Part shown: positions 1-9,747 of the stretch, piece by piece
How the letters are laid out: each line of letters opens with the position of its first letter
How positions within the stretch are numbered: position 1 is the first letter of the stretch
Assembly (NCBI GenBank): GCA_030581615.1
Contig: JAKTTT010000004.1
Location: 124,001-188,000 of the forward strand
From: Alloascoidea africana
Taxonomy: Eukaryota > Ascomycota > Alloascoideomycetes > Alloascoideales > Alloascoideaceae
DNA length: 64,000 nucleotides
Direction of reading: 5' to 3'
Position numbers and translations under genes: made by a program
The notes under the pieces: generated by a model
What the model was told of the DNA's origin: nothing
Seen by the model: the letters and a program-made list of their open reading frames with translations, nothing else
Databases searched by the model: none

Positions 1-103
1 CATGATGATATAGAATATTACGAAACAGAAAAAAAAAATGACCAAAGAATAAACTCAAAATAAAAGAAGCCAAACATTAGTACAACAAAGATATGATCTT
101 AAT

Positions 104-1270
104 CTATGACTCTTCGTTGCATAGTTGAATCATTTCCATCAAGTCGTCTGCTATTTCTTCGTTAGAAGACGATGGCATAGCAGGCGCAACCGGGAAGCCA
201 TAGTATTTCTGAAGTCCCGCTAGATGTGATATTTCCGAGTTTAACATTTCGCGATGTAACATGACAGTTTCTTCATCACTGGGCACTCTGAACGAGTAAT
301 CTGGCACCAAAGAGTCCATTGAGCGTCTTTCTCGGTTAACTTGATACCATTCCTGCGTTGTGTTTTCTAGCATCTCTTCTCTAGTCGTCCCTCGATCTTT
401 CAAAAATTGCTGATGTAGATGCGCTCTCATGGCTTTCATATTATTATCGATACATTTAAGCTTGTAGTCTCGACTTCGTTGGGCAACCAGCAGTTTCATC
501 TGTCTTCGTTGATTAACCATCTCATACATCATCGCAAGCTTTGGATGCGTTCCTGCTTTGCACATTTGTATTTCGGTTTGGTACCGTGTAAGTTTATCTT
601 GGTATAAACGATCTCGAAGCTCTGCAAAGTCCACCTCAATATTTGTCAAATCCGAAAGTGCATCCTGTCTTTGCCTCTGTTTTTGTTCTTCCTCCAGAAC
701 CTTGGAGTCTTTTTCCTCCAACTCCTCTCCTGTGTCTAAGTTGCCCTCTGTTTCTGTTTTGTGTCCCTCAGTCTCGCTCAAAAGTTTGGAACTAGACGAA
801 GCAGTAGGGAGATGGTGCCCATTTTGAACTTCTTTTCTGTTGTCTTCATCCTGATTCAGCGCCGGTTTTATGCCTGTAGCAGGAGCATCAGTGTCTAGTT
901 TCCGTCTTTTTGCACCTGTAGTTGTGGCTGTAGGGGCGGCGGGAAGCATGCTTCGCTTTTTAGAGTCTCTGGCCTGATGCGAAAGCTCATTCTCGGAGCC
1001 ACCATCACCTTTGACCTTGACACCATCCAATGCTTTTGAGTTGAAATCTGTTCGAGTTTCATCGTTGTCGTCCTCATCCTCTTCATCATCGTAATCCTTG
1101 CTTTCGTTCTCAGTTTGGCTATTTGGGTTGAAAGGCACCTCTTCGGAAGACTGGATAAGAAATGGCTTTACATCATCGCCTCCAAGGGTAGATGAAGTTG
1201 CCGGATTCTCGGTTGATACTTCCATAGTATTTGTCTGGGTTTGTGTTAGCACTTCTGTTTTCTGTGCCAT
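104..1270 (-). CDS. DEP1: DEP1-like subunit of the Rpd3L histone deacetylase complex
   Basis: The 388-residue product matches the Dep1/Sds3-like family, a structural subunit of the large Rpd3 histone deacetylase complex that acts on chromatin in the nucleus. The N-terminal half is low-complexity and acidic, with a basic KRRK-type patch near residue 120 that may be a nuclear localisation signal. The conserved block starts near residue 205 (LTNIEVDFAELRDRLY) and continues through QMCKAGTHPKL, a long charged helix with ENTTQEWYQVNRERR, and ends with EISHLAGLQKYYGFP. S. cerevisiae Dep1 is about 405 residues, so the length fits. The ATG at 1270 is the first in frame. It diverges from NOP12 across about 700 bp. 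Assignment to Dep1 rather than Sds3 rests on remembered sequence similarity. Confidence 0.85.
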   Translation of the reverse strand: MAQKTEVLTQTQTNTMEVSTENPATSSTLGGDDVKPFLIQSSEEVPFNPNSQTENESKDYDDEEDEDDNDETRTDFNSKALDGVKVKGDGGSENELSHQARDSKKRSMLPAAPTATTTGAKRRKLDTDAPATGIKPALNQDEDNRKEVQNGHHLPTASSSSKLLSETEGHKTETEGNLDTGEELEEKDSKVLEEEQKQRQRQDALSDLTNIEVDFAELRDRLYQDKLTRYQTEIQMCKAGTHPKLAMMYEMVNQRRQMKLLVAQRSRDYKLKCIDNNMKAMRAHLHQQFLKDRGTTREEMLENTTQEWYQVNRERRSMDSLVPDYSFRVPSDEETVMLHREMLNSEISHLAGLQKYYGFPVAPAMPSSSNEEIADDLMEMIQLCNEES

Positions 1271-1421
1271 GAATTTACTCTTGTTGAAGTATCCTTGAGC
1301 AACTTTTTACACAAAAGAAAAAGGTTGGTAAGATGATAAAGCCAAGGGAAATAGACAGACGGAAACGAAAAAAGGGCAGAATTGTATAGTTTCGAGAAGA
1401 AAGTATACAATGAAAATGGTT

Positions 1422-1439
1422 CCTACCAATTTTGGTAGG
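1422..1439. repeat. 18-bp perfect palindrome
   Basis: CCTACCAA and TTGGTAGG face each other across two T residues. It lies about 150 bp upstream of the DEP1 start codon. It could bind a dimeric factor or be chance. Confidence 0.45.
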
Positions 1440-1854
1440 TTTTAATCCTGTGTGAGCCCGAAAACCGCACGCACTCCAAACTAGTTTGAGCTTGAAAACA
1501 AAAGGAAAAGTACAAAAATATCAGGACCGCTCGGCTAGTGAACTCGCACCAAAAACTCTCACAACAGAACGAAAAGATTTCTGCAAAGCTTTAGACTCGA
1601 TAACCTTCCCTGACGTGACTGTTCCGAATGACAGTAGCAGTTGCTTCTTTTGATAAAAAGCCTAGGGCTTTGATAAACAGTTGGGAGAATAACACTTGAT
1701 ATGACAAAGCAACAAAATAAGTGGATATCCGTTTATATCTTCTCCCGATGAAAAGCTTCAGTTAGGGAATAGTGGTTGGGTTTCAAAAAACAAAGTAAAG
1801 GTAAGCTGGAGAAAAGAAAGCTGCTCTCCGCGATAGGTTTGTGGAAAATATCTC

Positions 1855-1871
1855 CACGTGATAGTCACATG
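1855..1871. promoter_or_regulatory. Paired E-box-like sites upstream of NOP12
   Basis: CACGTG (1855-1860) is followed five bases later by CACATG (1866-1871), about 100 bp before the NOP12 ATG. CACGTG is the core bound by Cbf1-type bHLH factors. Function here is inference. Confidence 0.3.
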
Positions 1872-1971
1872 ACTCTGGCTTTTTGTGCAGGAAAAATTCA
1901 TCGAAAAATTGGTTTAAGGTCAAAAAAAAACATCATCTCTGTAAAACTTTCAGGTGCAAGATATAAAAAGG

Positions 1972-3442
1972 ATGGGCAAGAGTAAATCCAAGGAACACAA
2001 GGTTAAAAAGGATAAAAAGCGGGCTAAAGATGGGGAGAAAGATTTAGCCGCCGATGGAAGTGAAAAGACATCATTTGCCTCGTCGCTTTTCAACTTTACG
2101 GGACAGGTAGATGAGAGGATAGATTCTCTGTTTAAACAACCAGTAAGTGTTCCTACTTGTTTTCCTTACTTCTTTGGATATCTAACATTTTTTCCCTTTA
2201 TTTAGACAGGTATTACGGAGCGACCGAGGAAGTCAAACTCTTCATTGACCCCAAAGTCTAAATCAGAGGAAATTAGGAACGAAGAAGACAATGTTGAGGA
2301 CTCTAGTTCAGAAGAGGAAGAGGAAGAGGAAGAGGAAGAACAAACGCAAGATGATGTTGTTGTAGAATCTGAAAAGAAAACCAAAAAGAAAAAGCACAAT
2401 GATAACGAAGAATTGGAGGACAATTACATGAAGAAGCTTCTCTCAGATAGTACAAAAGATGTCCCAAACACTAAAAGCGAGCCAGTTTCAACCGATCTAG
2501 ATGAATCTACAGAAAATCCTATTGAAACAGCAGAAAAGGAATTGGAGAAAGCAGAGCGGACGATATTTGTCGGTAACGTCTCGTCAAAAGCTATAACAGA
2601 TAAAAAATTATACAAAGAGTTTAAACGTGGGTTTGAAGAGTTTGGAAAAGTTTTATCCATTCGATTTAGATCCGTTGCGTTCAATGAGATGCTTCCAAGA
2701 AAAGTGGCATTTGTCAATCAGAAACTTCATTCCGAGCGAGATACCGTCAATGCATATGTCGTATTTAATTCGGTTCAGTCTGTCAAATCTTCAGCAGCGC
2801 TTAATGGAACTGTTCTACTAGGTAATCATATTCGTGTGGATAGTGTGGCCCATCCGGCTAAACAGGACAACAAAAGGTGTATTTTTGTTGGTAATTTGGA
2901 CTTTGAGGTGAAAGAAGAACTACTCTGGTCCTATTTCGAAAAGTGTGGGAAAATCGAGAATGTACGGGTTGTGAGAGACTCTAAAACTAATATGGGGAAA
3001 GGTTTTGCATACGTGCAGTTTGAAGTAAGTTTTACTGGTTGACAAATTAATAAGATGTTCTTATTAACACAATTGGGTTTAGGATTTCTTATCGGTTTCC
3101 AAAGCGCTACTTTTAAATGAAAAGAAACTGCCTGACGGTAGAAAGGCGCGGATATCACGAGTCAAAAACACAAAGCCAACTAAAGACCTCAAGAGAAAAC
3201 GCGATACAAACTTTCAAAAGCTCACCAGTGCAGAGAAGACCAAAATCGGCCGAGTTAAAAAGATACTGGGAAAAGCAGACAGAGCCACTGCTGGCATTTT
3301 GGAAGGAAGCAGAGCCAAAAAGGGCGACGTTGTGGCGGGCCTAAACAATGGAAACAAGAGAAGAAAGACAAAGTCAAAGCCTAGAATTCGGGAAAGATCA
3401 ACTGCATTTAAACAGGGGAAGGTTGTGAAGAAGAAAGATTGA
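1972..3442 (+). CDS. NOP12: NOP12-like nucleolar RNA-binding protein, three exons
   Basis: Exons are 1972-2142, 2206-3024 and 3083-3442, giving 449 residues against 459 in S. cerevisiae Nop12, a nucleolar protein needed for 25S pre-rRNA processing. Intron 1 has a GTAAGT donor, TCTAAC branch and TTTAG acceptor; the nearby ACAG at 2209 would break the frame. Intron 2 also has a GTAAGT donor and ends at TTTAG (3082). The protein has a Lys-rich N-terminus, the family segment FNFTGQVDERIDSLF, a Glu run near residue 85, RRM1 (RTIFVGNVSS) and RRM2 (CIFVGNLDFEV, then GKGFAYVQF at the exon 2/3 junction). The tail is strongly basic. Intron 2 thus interrupts RRM2. The start at 1972 is preferred because it begins the lysine-rich MGKSKSKEHK segment. 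Confidence 0.87.
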
Positions 3443-3644
3443 AACCACCTTCAACAGTTAATAGAATAGAGCGTTTTGAAGATCTCAGTTGCTTTGCGAA
3501 GTATAGACCGTAGTGGTGGGTGTTCCTCATTTTACTCCATTCCTGACTTGTCCCCAGGCTTTCCAACATCTGGCCGTAATAGTTTCGAGAACTCCCCAAA
3601 GCATAGCGATTGTTTATGATACATGGGCACCTGAATAGTGAATC

Positions 3645-4907
3645 ATGAGCAAGTCTGTTACAATAGCGAGTAACCATGCTGCTAAAGACAGTATATTTTA
3701 TACCTCGACCTGGCCATTAGCCATCATAGCGATTCTTCTTCGCATAGCATTCTTTGCTTTTGGACTCTACCAGGATGCACATATGCAAGTTAGATACACT
3801 GATATCGACTATCTGGTGTTTACAGATGCTTCGTCTTACGTGGAAGCTGGAGAGTCGCCTTACAAACGCGAAACTTACAGGTATACACCTTTGCTGGCAT
3901 GGCTGTTAGTTCCTACCGCCCAAGGATTCTTTTCATTCGGAAAAGTCTTGTTTGCGTTAGGAGACATTCTAGCAGGCTACTTTCTGTTCAAATTGTTAAA
4001 GCTGAGAGGAAACACTCAGAAACAGGCCATAATAATGTCGTCTATATGGCTGCTAAACCCCATGGTGATCACAATAAGCACAAGAGGAAGTTCAGAAGGT
4101 ATACTTGGAGCAATGGTAATGTCTTTTCTGTATGGGCTTTGCTCGGGATATGTGATGGTTTCTGCTATATTGCTGGGCATCGCTATTCACTTCAAAATCT
4201 ATCCGATAATTTATCTTCCAGCCGCAATATGGTATCTGGAAAGTGGAAGTCCGCTGTTCCCATCAAGATACCCAGCCGTTCGGTTTTTTAACTGGAACAG
4301 AATCACTTTCGGAATAGTAACATTGCTCACATTTGGGGGACTTGGATTTTGGATGTACACCGCTTACGGCTTTCCTTTTGTTCAACACACGTATCTTCAC
4401 CATCTGACCAGATCGGATCACAGACATAACTTTTCCCCTTATAACATACTATTGTACATGAGTTCCAGTGGTGGTTCCCAGGACCCAAGTCAGAGTATTT
4501 CATTCAGCATACTGAGAATTATTGCAAACCCTGCTTCAATTGCCTTTCTCCCCCAGCTGGTAATATCAGGTATCCTTATCCCTATTCAATTCGCCAAAAA
4601 GGACATTTCACAATCTGTTTTTTTGCAAACGTTTGCATTTGTTACGTTTAACAAGGTCTGCACCAGCCAGTATTTTATTTGGTACCTAGTTCTTCTCCCT
4701 CTAGTCCTTCCTCGGTGTATTTTGCTTCAGAATAGATTACGAGGAATTATTGCATTGATTAGCTGGATTGCAACACAGGGACTGTGGCTTAACTACGCCT
4801 ATAATTTGGAGTTTCTGGGTCAGAGCACGTTTAGTCCCTGGCTAGTGGTATCATCTTGCTTATTTTTCCTTACAAACATATGGCTTTTGGGCGAGTTTAT
4901 GAGTTGA
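3645..4907 (+). CDS. GPI14: GPI mannosyltransferase I catalytic subunit (PIG-M/Gpi14)
   Basis: The 420-residue product is a multi-pass membrane protein of the PIG-M family. It adds the first mannose, from dolichol-phosphate mannose, to the GPI anchor precursor in the ER lumen. The first hydrophobic segment (residues about 22-43) is followed by the lumenal loop RYTDIDYLVFTDA, which carries the DxD motif, and then ESPYKRETYRYTPLLAWL, the family hallmark. Further hydrophobic segments run to the C-terminus. S. cerevisiae Gpi14 is 403 residues. No intron is needed. It follows NOP12 by about 200 bp and precedes SKI3 by 167 bp on the same strand. Confidence 0.92.
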   Translation: MSKSVTIASNHAAKDSIFYTSTWPLAIIAILLRIAFFAFGLYQDAHMQVRYTDIDYLVFTDASSYVEAGESPYKRETYRYTPLLAWLLVPTAQGFFSFGKVLFALGDILAGYFLFKLLKLRGNTQKQAIIMSSIWLLNPMVITISTRGSSEGILGAMVMSFLYGLCSGYVMVSAILLGIAIHFKIYPIIYLPAAIWYLESGSPLFPSRYPAVRFFNWNRITFGIVTLLTFGGLGFWMYTAYGFPFVQHTYLHHLTRSDHRHNFSPYNILLYMSSSGGSQDPSQSISFSILRIIANPASIAFLPQLVISGILIPIQFAKKDISQSVFLQTFAFVTFNKVCTSQYFIWYLVLLPLVLPRCILLQNRLRGIIALISWIATQGLWLNYAYNLEFLGQSTFSPWLVVSSCLFFLTNIWLLGEFMS

Positions 4908-5074
4908 TAGAAAAAACAGGAATGTAATAAATAGGATTTGGTTCAATCTCTTTTAGAGCTCTACGTAGCTGAGTTCCAGGACAGTTAAAAGTTGAGAGCT
5001 CAAACATCAAACGGTTGTTAGGATGATAGGCGCAAAGACAGAAGCGCCCAGTACTTTCAAACTCACCATCCTTC

Positions 5075-8000
5075 ATGAACTTAAAAGAATTACAAAAGCT
5101 GGCAAAATCCTGCATATATCGGGAGGATTACGATGCCGCAATTGAAAGCTGTAAAGAAATTCTCAGTTTAAGCCCCCAGGATTATATCACTCATGTATTT
5201 CTGGGCAAAGCCTACTGTGGACGACATGATTTTGAATCATCCATAGAGCACTATCTAAAGGCCTCACAAATTGAGCCTGAAAACCAACTCCATTGGAGGG
5301 GTCTGTTAAAGGTTTATGAAGATACAGGGAATTGTTCTGCCTACATTGATTGCTCTGTGGAGCTGATCAAATCCCTCGGCGTAGCAGAGAAGGGAGCGAC
5401 AAAAGTAATTGACTCGTATTTGAAACTCTCTTCTTTTGTAAGGAACAATGAAAGTGATGAAACGGCAAGTATTTTGGGTTTTAGGATTTTGCTGAATCTA
5501 CTTATTTCTAACTGTTATGTTATAGAATGAAAAGTTTCTGCGTTTACTTTTGCCATCCTCTGAGATATACAACTACATTTCTCGTCGTATTCCTTCACCC
5601 TCGACTACTATTCTGAAATTGATCGACTTGGTTGATTCTAGAGAGAAAAAGCTGATTCACTCAAAATTCAGCAAAGTGGCTTTGAAGTTGCCTCCAAAAG
5701 GTGCAGCGCGAAAGAAGAAGGAGAACGAAATTAATTACGAGGTTCGAAGTGTGTCTGAACTTCCTAGCTTGTATGCGTTGTTAAGCGAATGGTCTGTTGA
5801 TGAGCACAAGCGCCGACAAGCTGAAGACATGCTTTTACAGTTCAAGTACGATTTACTTCTTATTGCACCTTCCAATGAAAAGCCCAAGATACTTGAAGAA
5901 GTGAAAGAAATGGCTGAAGGAATGGTCGCAGTGAAAAACCCAAACATGCTAGCCTGGACAATACTTATAGACTGGAAAGATTATAAAGACCTAACCAATT
6001 TCGACTTTAACCTTCTTGATGACTTTATAGTATCATTCAACAGTTCTGGGTTGGCACGAGTTTTAGACGCATATTCTCATTCTGAAGTGTCCCCATTCCC
6101 GAAGAAGAAAGAAGAGCCAGCTGATGAGAAGGATAAAGAAAAACCGGAAAAGGGACAAGAAAATAAAAAATCAGAGCAGTCTCTGGATGCTGATGACAGC
6201 ATATTAGTTGAGGCAGAGAAAGAGCAGGAAAGCGGCGATGAAACTATTTCGTCCGTAGATATTCTTTCAATCATGTCACAAGGATTGGATGACATGCCGG
6301 CATTGTTATCCTTTAGAATACTTGCCAGCTATTATCTTCACCTCAAAGAATACGAAAGTGCTTTGGAAATCTCTCGAAAAGGGTTGGAATTTTTGAGCAA
6401 TCAAACTAATAACTTTGGACTCCAGTACGCCAAAAGCCGAGAAGATCTGTCAGTGGCTCTTGGAACTTGCTACACCTACTATGAAGCTCCAAAAAACTTT
6501 AAAAAGGCTATGGACCTATTCAATAAAGTACTCAAATCCAATCCCTCAAACACCGATGCTCAAGTTGGGAAAGCTCTTATACTTGTGGAAGGAGGAGAAC
6601 TTGAAGATGCGCGCTCGTTGTTAGAGAATGTTTATGCAAAGTATCCTGATAATCTCAATGCTTTGATTGAATTGTCTTGGTGTCAGATTTTACAAAAAGA
6701 TTTTGAAAAGGGCAACCTTGGCTTGAAAAAGTCATTAGAGCAGATTAAAGGAAACGACTTGTATTCACGAGAAATCCGAGGGAGGATATGGTGGCGGCTT
6801 TCGCGAAGTTGCTGGATAGAATATTTTGACGGCCTCGGCGAGGAAGATGAGGTGGACGAGAGCCATGAATTGTTATCAGAAGCGTATGATAATCTGGTTA
6901 CATCTCTCCATGAAAACAACAATTTTGCTCCATCTTACACGGCCCTTGGAGTCTTTTACTCAGATGTTGTGGGGGACGAGGCGCGAGCTATGAAATGCTT
7001 CTACAAAGCATTTGAACTGGAGGCCACAGAGCTTGAAGCAGCGAAACGTCTGATATCAGGTTTTGCGGATAACAAGGAATGGGATTATGTTGAGGTGTTG
7101 GCAGAGCGAGTTGCCTCTTCACATGCATTCCGTAGACTTTCGGGTCCTGAATCGTGTTGGCCATTTAGAATTCTTGGAATAACATCTTTGAACAAAGGGG
7201 ATGGTATCGCTGCGATTGAGCACTTCCAATCCGCGATTCGGGTTGATCCTCTTGATTCAAATTCTTGGTTCGGATTAGGAGAAGCTTATTATGAGAGTGG
7301 AAGGTACGAAGCTGCCCGTAAAGTACTCACGAAATCGTTAGAGCTGGCACCTGACAATTGGCATACCAAGTTTATGATCGCATTGGTGTATAAAAGTACA
7401 GCAGAGTTTGAACAATCCATTGAAGCGTTGGATGAGTTGATGCAAGGAAGACCAGATGAAGAATGCCTTTTACTGGAAATGGTTAGCACAAAGTTGGCTT
7501 TTGCTCGCGAACTCATGAATGCCGGATACTTTGGAAGGGCTATTGAGACTTCCGCATCTGCTGTCCCTATAATTCAACGGGCTTCTAAGCTCGGCCTTAT
7601 GTCTCATGCCTTTTGGAAGTACGCAGGAGAAGTTTGCAGGGCATTTCTCTCTGTTCAGAGCAAATTGGATATGTTTCCATTGGAATCGTTTGTTGAAATA
7701 CTAGCAAAGGAAACAAATCTACCAGTATCGGAAAAACTAACTGAAATATCGGACAAGGATCAGGTATCATACGAGTCTTTGGTTAGAAAAGTGGAAGAAT
7801 CAAATTCAGAAGGTAAGCGAAGCCCTGGTGTGCTACTGAGGATCGTCTCGGCCGCCTATATTCTGTGCTTTAAAAGAGCAGTTCAAGAACTGGGGATTAA
7901 AAATGTGAACAGAGCAGTGCTTGGTGTTGCCTACTTTAATCTGGGACTCGCCGAGCTCTCTGTATATTATGAGTTTGAAAAGGACTCCAAGAGCTTTCTC

Positions 8001-9413
8001 CATGCTTCAGTTACCGCTCTGAAGCATAGTATACAGCTGGAAAATAGAAATTTTGAATCTTGGAATGCTTTTGGCATAGCATCTACAGACTTGAACCCAC
8101 AGGTTGCACAGCATTGTTTTATCAAGGCTCTTAGTCTAAGTTCCAGACAGCCTTTAGTTTGGTCAAATCTTGCAACTCTCTATTTGAGCTATGGGGATGT
8201 GGATTTAGCGCTTGAAGCATTTCAGAAGGCTCAGTCTCAGAATCCTGAACTGGCTAATGCTTGGGCTGGTCAAGCGCTTATACAATCGATAAAGAATCAA
8301 AAAGCGGATGCTCATCATCTGTTTGAGCATGCATATGTGATTTCCAAGGGTACTTATAAACTTTCTAACCTTTTGTTTGGCGTTTCTACGATGGAGAATT
8401 ATTGGGGAAAGCCCAAAAGTGCCCTTGCATCTCAACAGCTCTCAAGTGCGCTACTAGCGTTAAACCAATATCTATACTTTGATAGCAATTCGCGTGTCGC
8501 TTATTCAATACTTGGACTGGAAGCTGAACGTGTAAATGGACACGCTTCTGTCATTGACCAAATAGAAAAGTACTGTGCTGATATCGAAGAAAAGTACGAG
8601 GAAGCTCAGACTGACAGTGTACTGGCAGAGTTTGCAAAAGCAAAGGCTTTGCTAGCAAGATTGTATCTAGGAGCTAAAGATTATGAATCGGCTTTGGAGC
8701 ATTCGCAAATGGTCTTGGACATTTTGGATACAGATGAAGAGGACTCAAATCCCGATTCGGCTTTCCTAAAAAAGGAAACAAAGCGATCTTATTTATCAGC
8801 ACTCGCAACAAGTGGCTTGGCACATTACTTTCTAAAGGACTTTTCTTCGGCTTTACAAAAATTCAGATCGGTTCTAGTTGTGTCGGGAGAGGCACAATCA
8901 ATGATTATTCTACTGGTACAAATTTTATGGGCTAATGGTGGTCAAGAGGAGAAAGAAGCCGCTCTGGAAGAATTGTATTACAATATTGAACAATCAGGCT
9001 CCTCGGTTCCACTTGCTCTCCTGATGGGGGCCTTGGGGTTTGTTGACGATAAGGATGATTTAATTGAGGCAAGTGCTTCCGAACTGGAGTCGTTATCTCT
9101 TGAAGAGCTAGACCAGGACCAAGACCATGACATCCAGTATCTGCTCTCTTTGCTTAAAAAGAGACTAGGACAGCCATCTATTGAGCCTTGGCTACGGGCT
9201 GCCTTTTTGTGGCCTTCAAAACATGAGGTTTGGAAAAACATTGACTCCAACGCAGCTTTAACCGTGGCCTGCAATTCTCATGATATTAGTGCCGGTGCTC
9301 TGTCGGAGGAGTATGTGAACCAGGGCACGTTTGCTTCTTCTCAGCGAGCGATAATGTTGGCTCCTTGGAACGAGAATGCCTGGAGCAGTTTGAATAGTTG
9401 TTTTGTTAGGTGA
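5075..9413 (+). CDS. SKI3: Ski complex TPR subunit SKI3, two exons
   Basis: Exon 1 is 5075-5437 and exon 2 is 5526-9413, giving about 1416 residues (S. cerevisiae Ski3 is 1432). The intron has donor GTAAGG, branch TTCTAAC and acceptor TATAG; the alternative GT at 5469 does not keep frame with this acceptor. Ski3 scaffolds the Ski2-Ski3-Ski8 complex, which feeds RNA to the cytoplasmic exosome for 3'-5' decay. TPR-type helical repeats run through the protein, for example DYDAAIESCKEILSLSPQD near residue 20 and GDVDLALEAFQKAQSQNPE in the C-terminal half. A charged Lys/Glu-rich insert lies near residues 235-280. Unspliced, the gene would read as two separate frames. The exact donor is the least certain part. 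Confidence 0.88.
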
Positions 9414-9747
9414 TATGCAGCTAATAGGGATGGACACGGAATTAAGCATTTAAAGCTTAATCTCTGTTTCAAGGAATGGATTACAGGGGTATATTTTTCA
9501 TCTTAAGCCGATAGAAGCTATGCTAGTTACAGAATTTCTATAGTTTACGGAAATGCCATGAATTTTTTTGTCATCAAAAGGAATAGACAAGATGTTGATA
9601 GCGTGAGTGGCAGGGGCGTAAATTTGGGAACCAACAAGCTCTGAGTTGTCATTTTCTTCCATCGCCAGATTAAAGACCCCAGACAATTTGTGCTGCTGCC
9701 TCAACTCCCTTCCGGATTCCAACCTTGTCCGCGTTCAAGTCTAAAGC
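9414..9747. other. SKI3-SEC23 spacer
   Basis: This 334-bp spacer holds the SKI3 3' end and the SEC23 promoter. An open minus-strand frame at 9498-9722 encodes a protein-like stretch (FDDKKIHGISVNYRNS) but has no ATG near its start and no convincing partner exon. It is not called as a gene. Confidence 0.4.

Larger units (their letters stand above)
1271..1971. promoter_or_regulatory. DEP1/NOP12 divergent intergenic region
   Basis: This 0.7-kb spacer separates two divergently transcribed nuclear genes and must hold both promoters. It contains a perfect palindrome at 1422-1439 and paired E-box-like hexamers at 1855-1871. A short open frame at 1776-1985 overlaps the NOP12 start in another frame and has no support as a gene. 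Confidence 0.5.

Noticed and set aside
1776-1985. 69-codon frame overlapping the NOP12 start
   Set aside because: It is out of frame with NOP12 and ends just inside it; at most an upstream ORF.
5469-5525. Alternative SKI3 intron using the GT at 5469
   Set aside because: It gives a frame shift into a stop, whereas the GTAAGG at 5438 keeps the frame.
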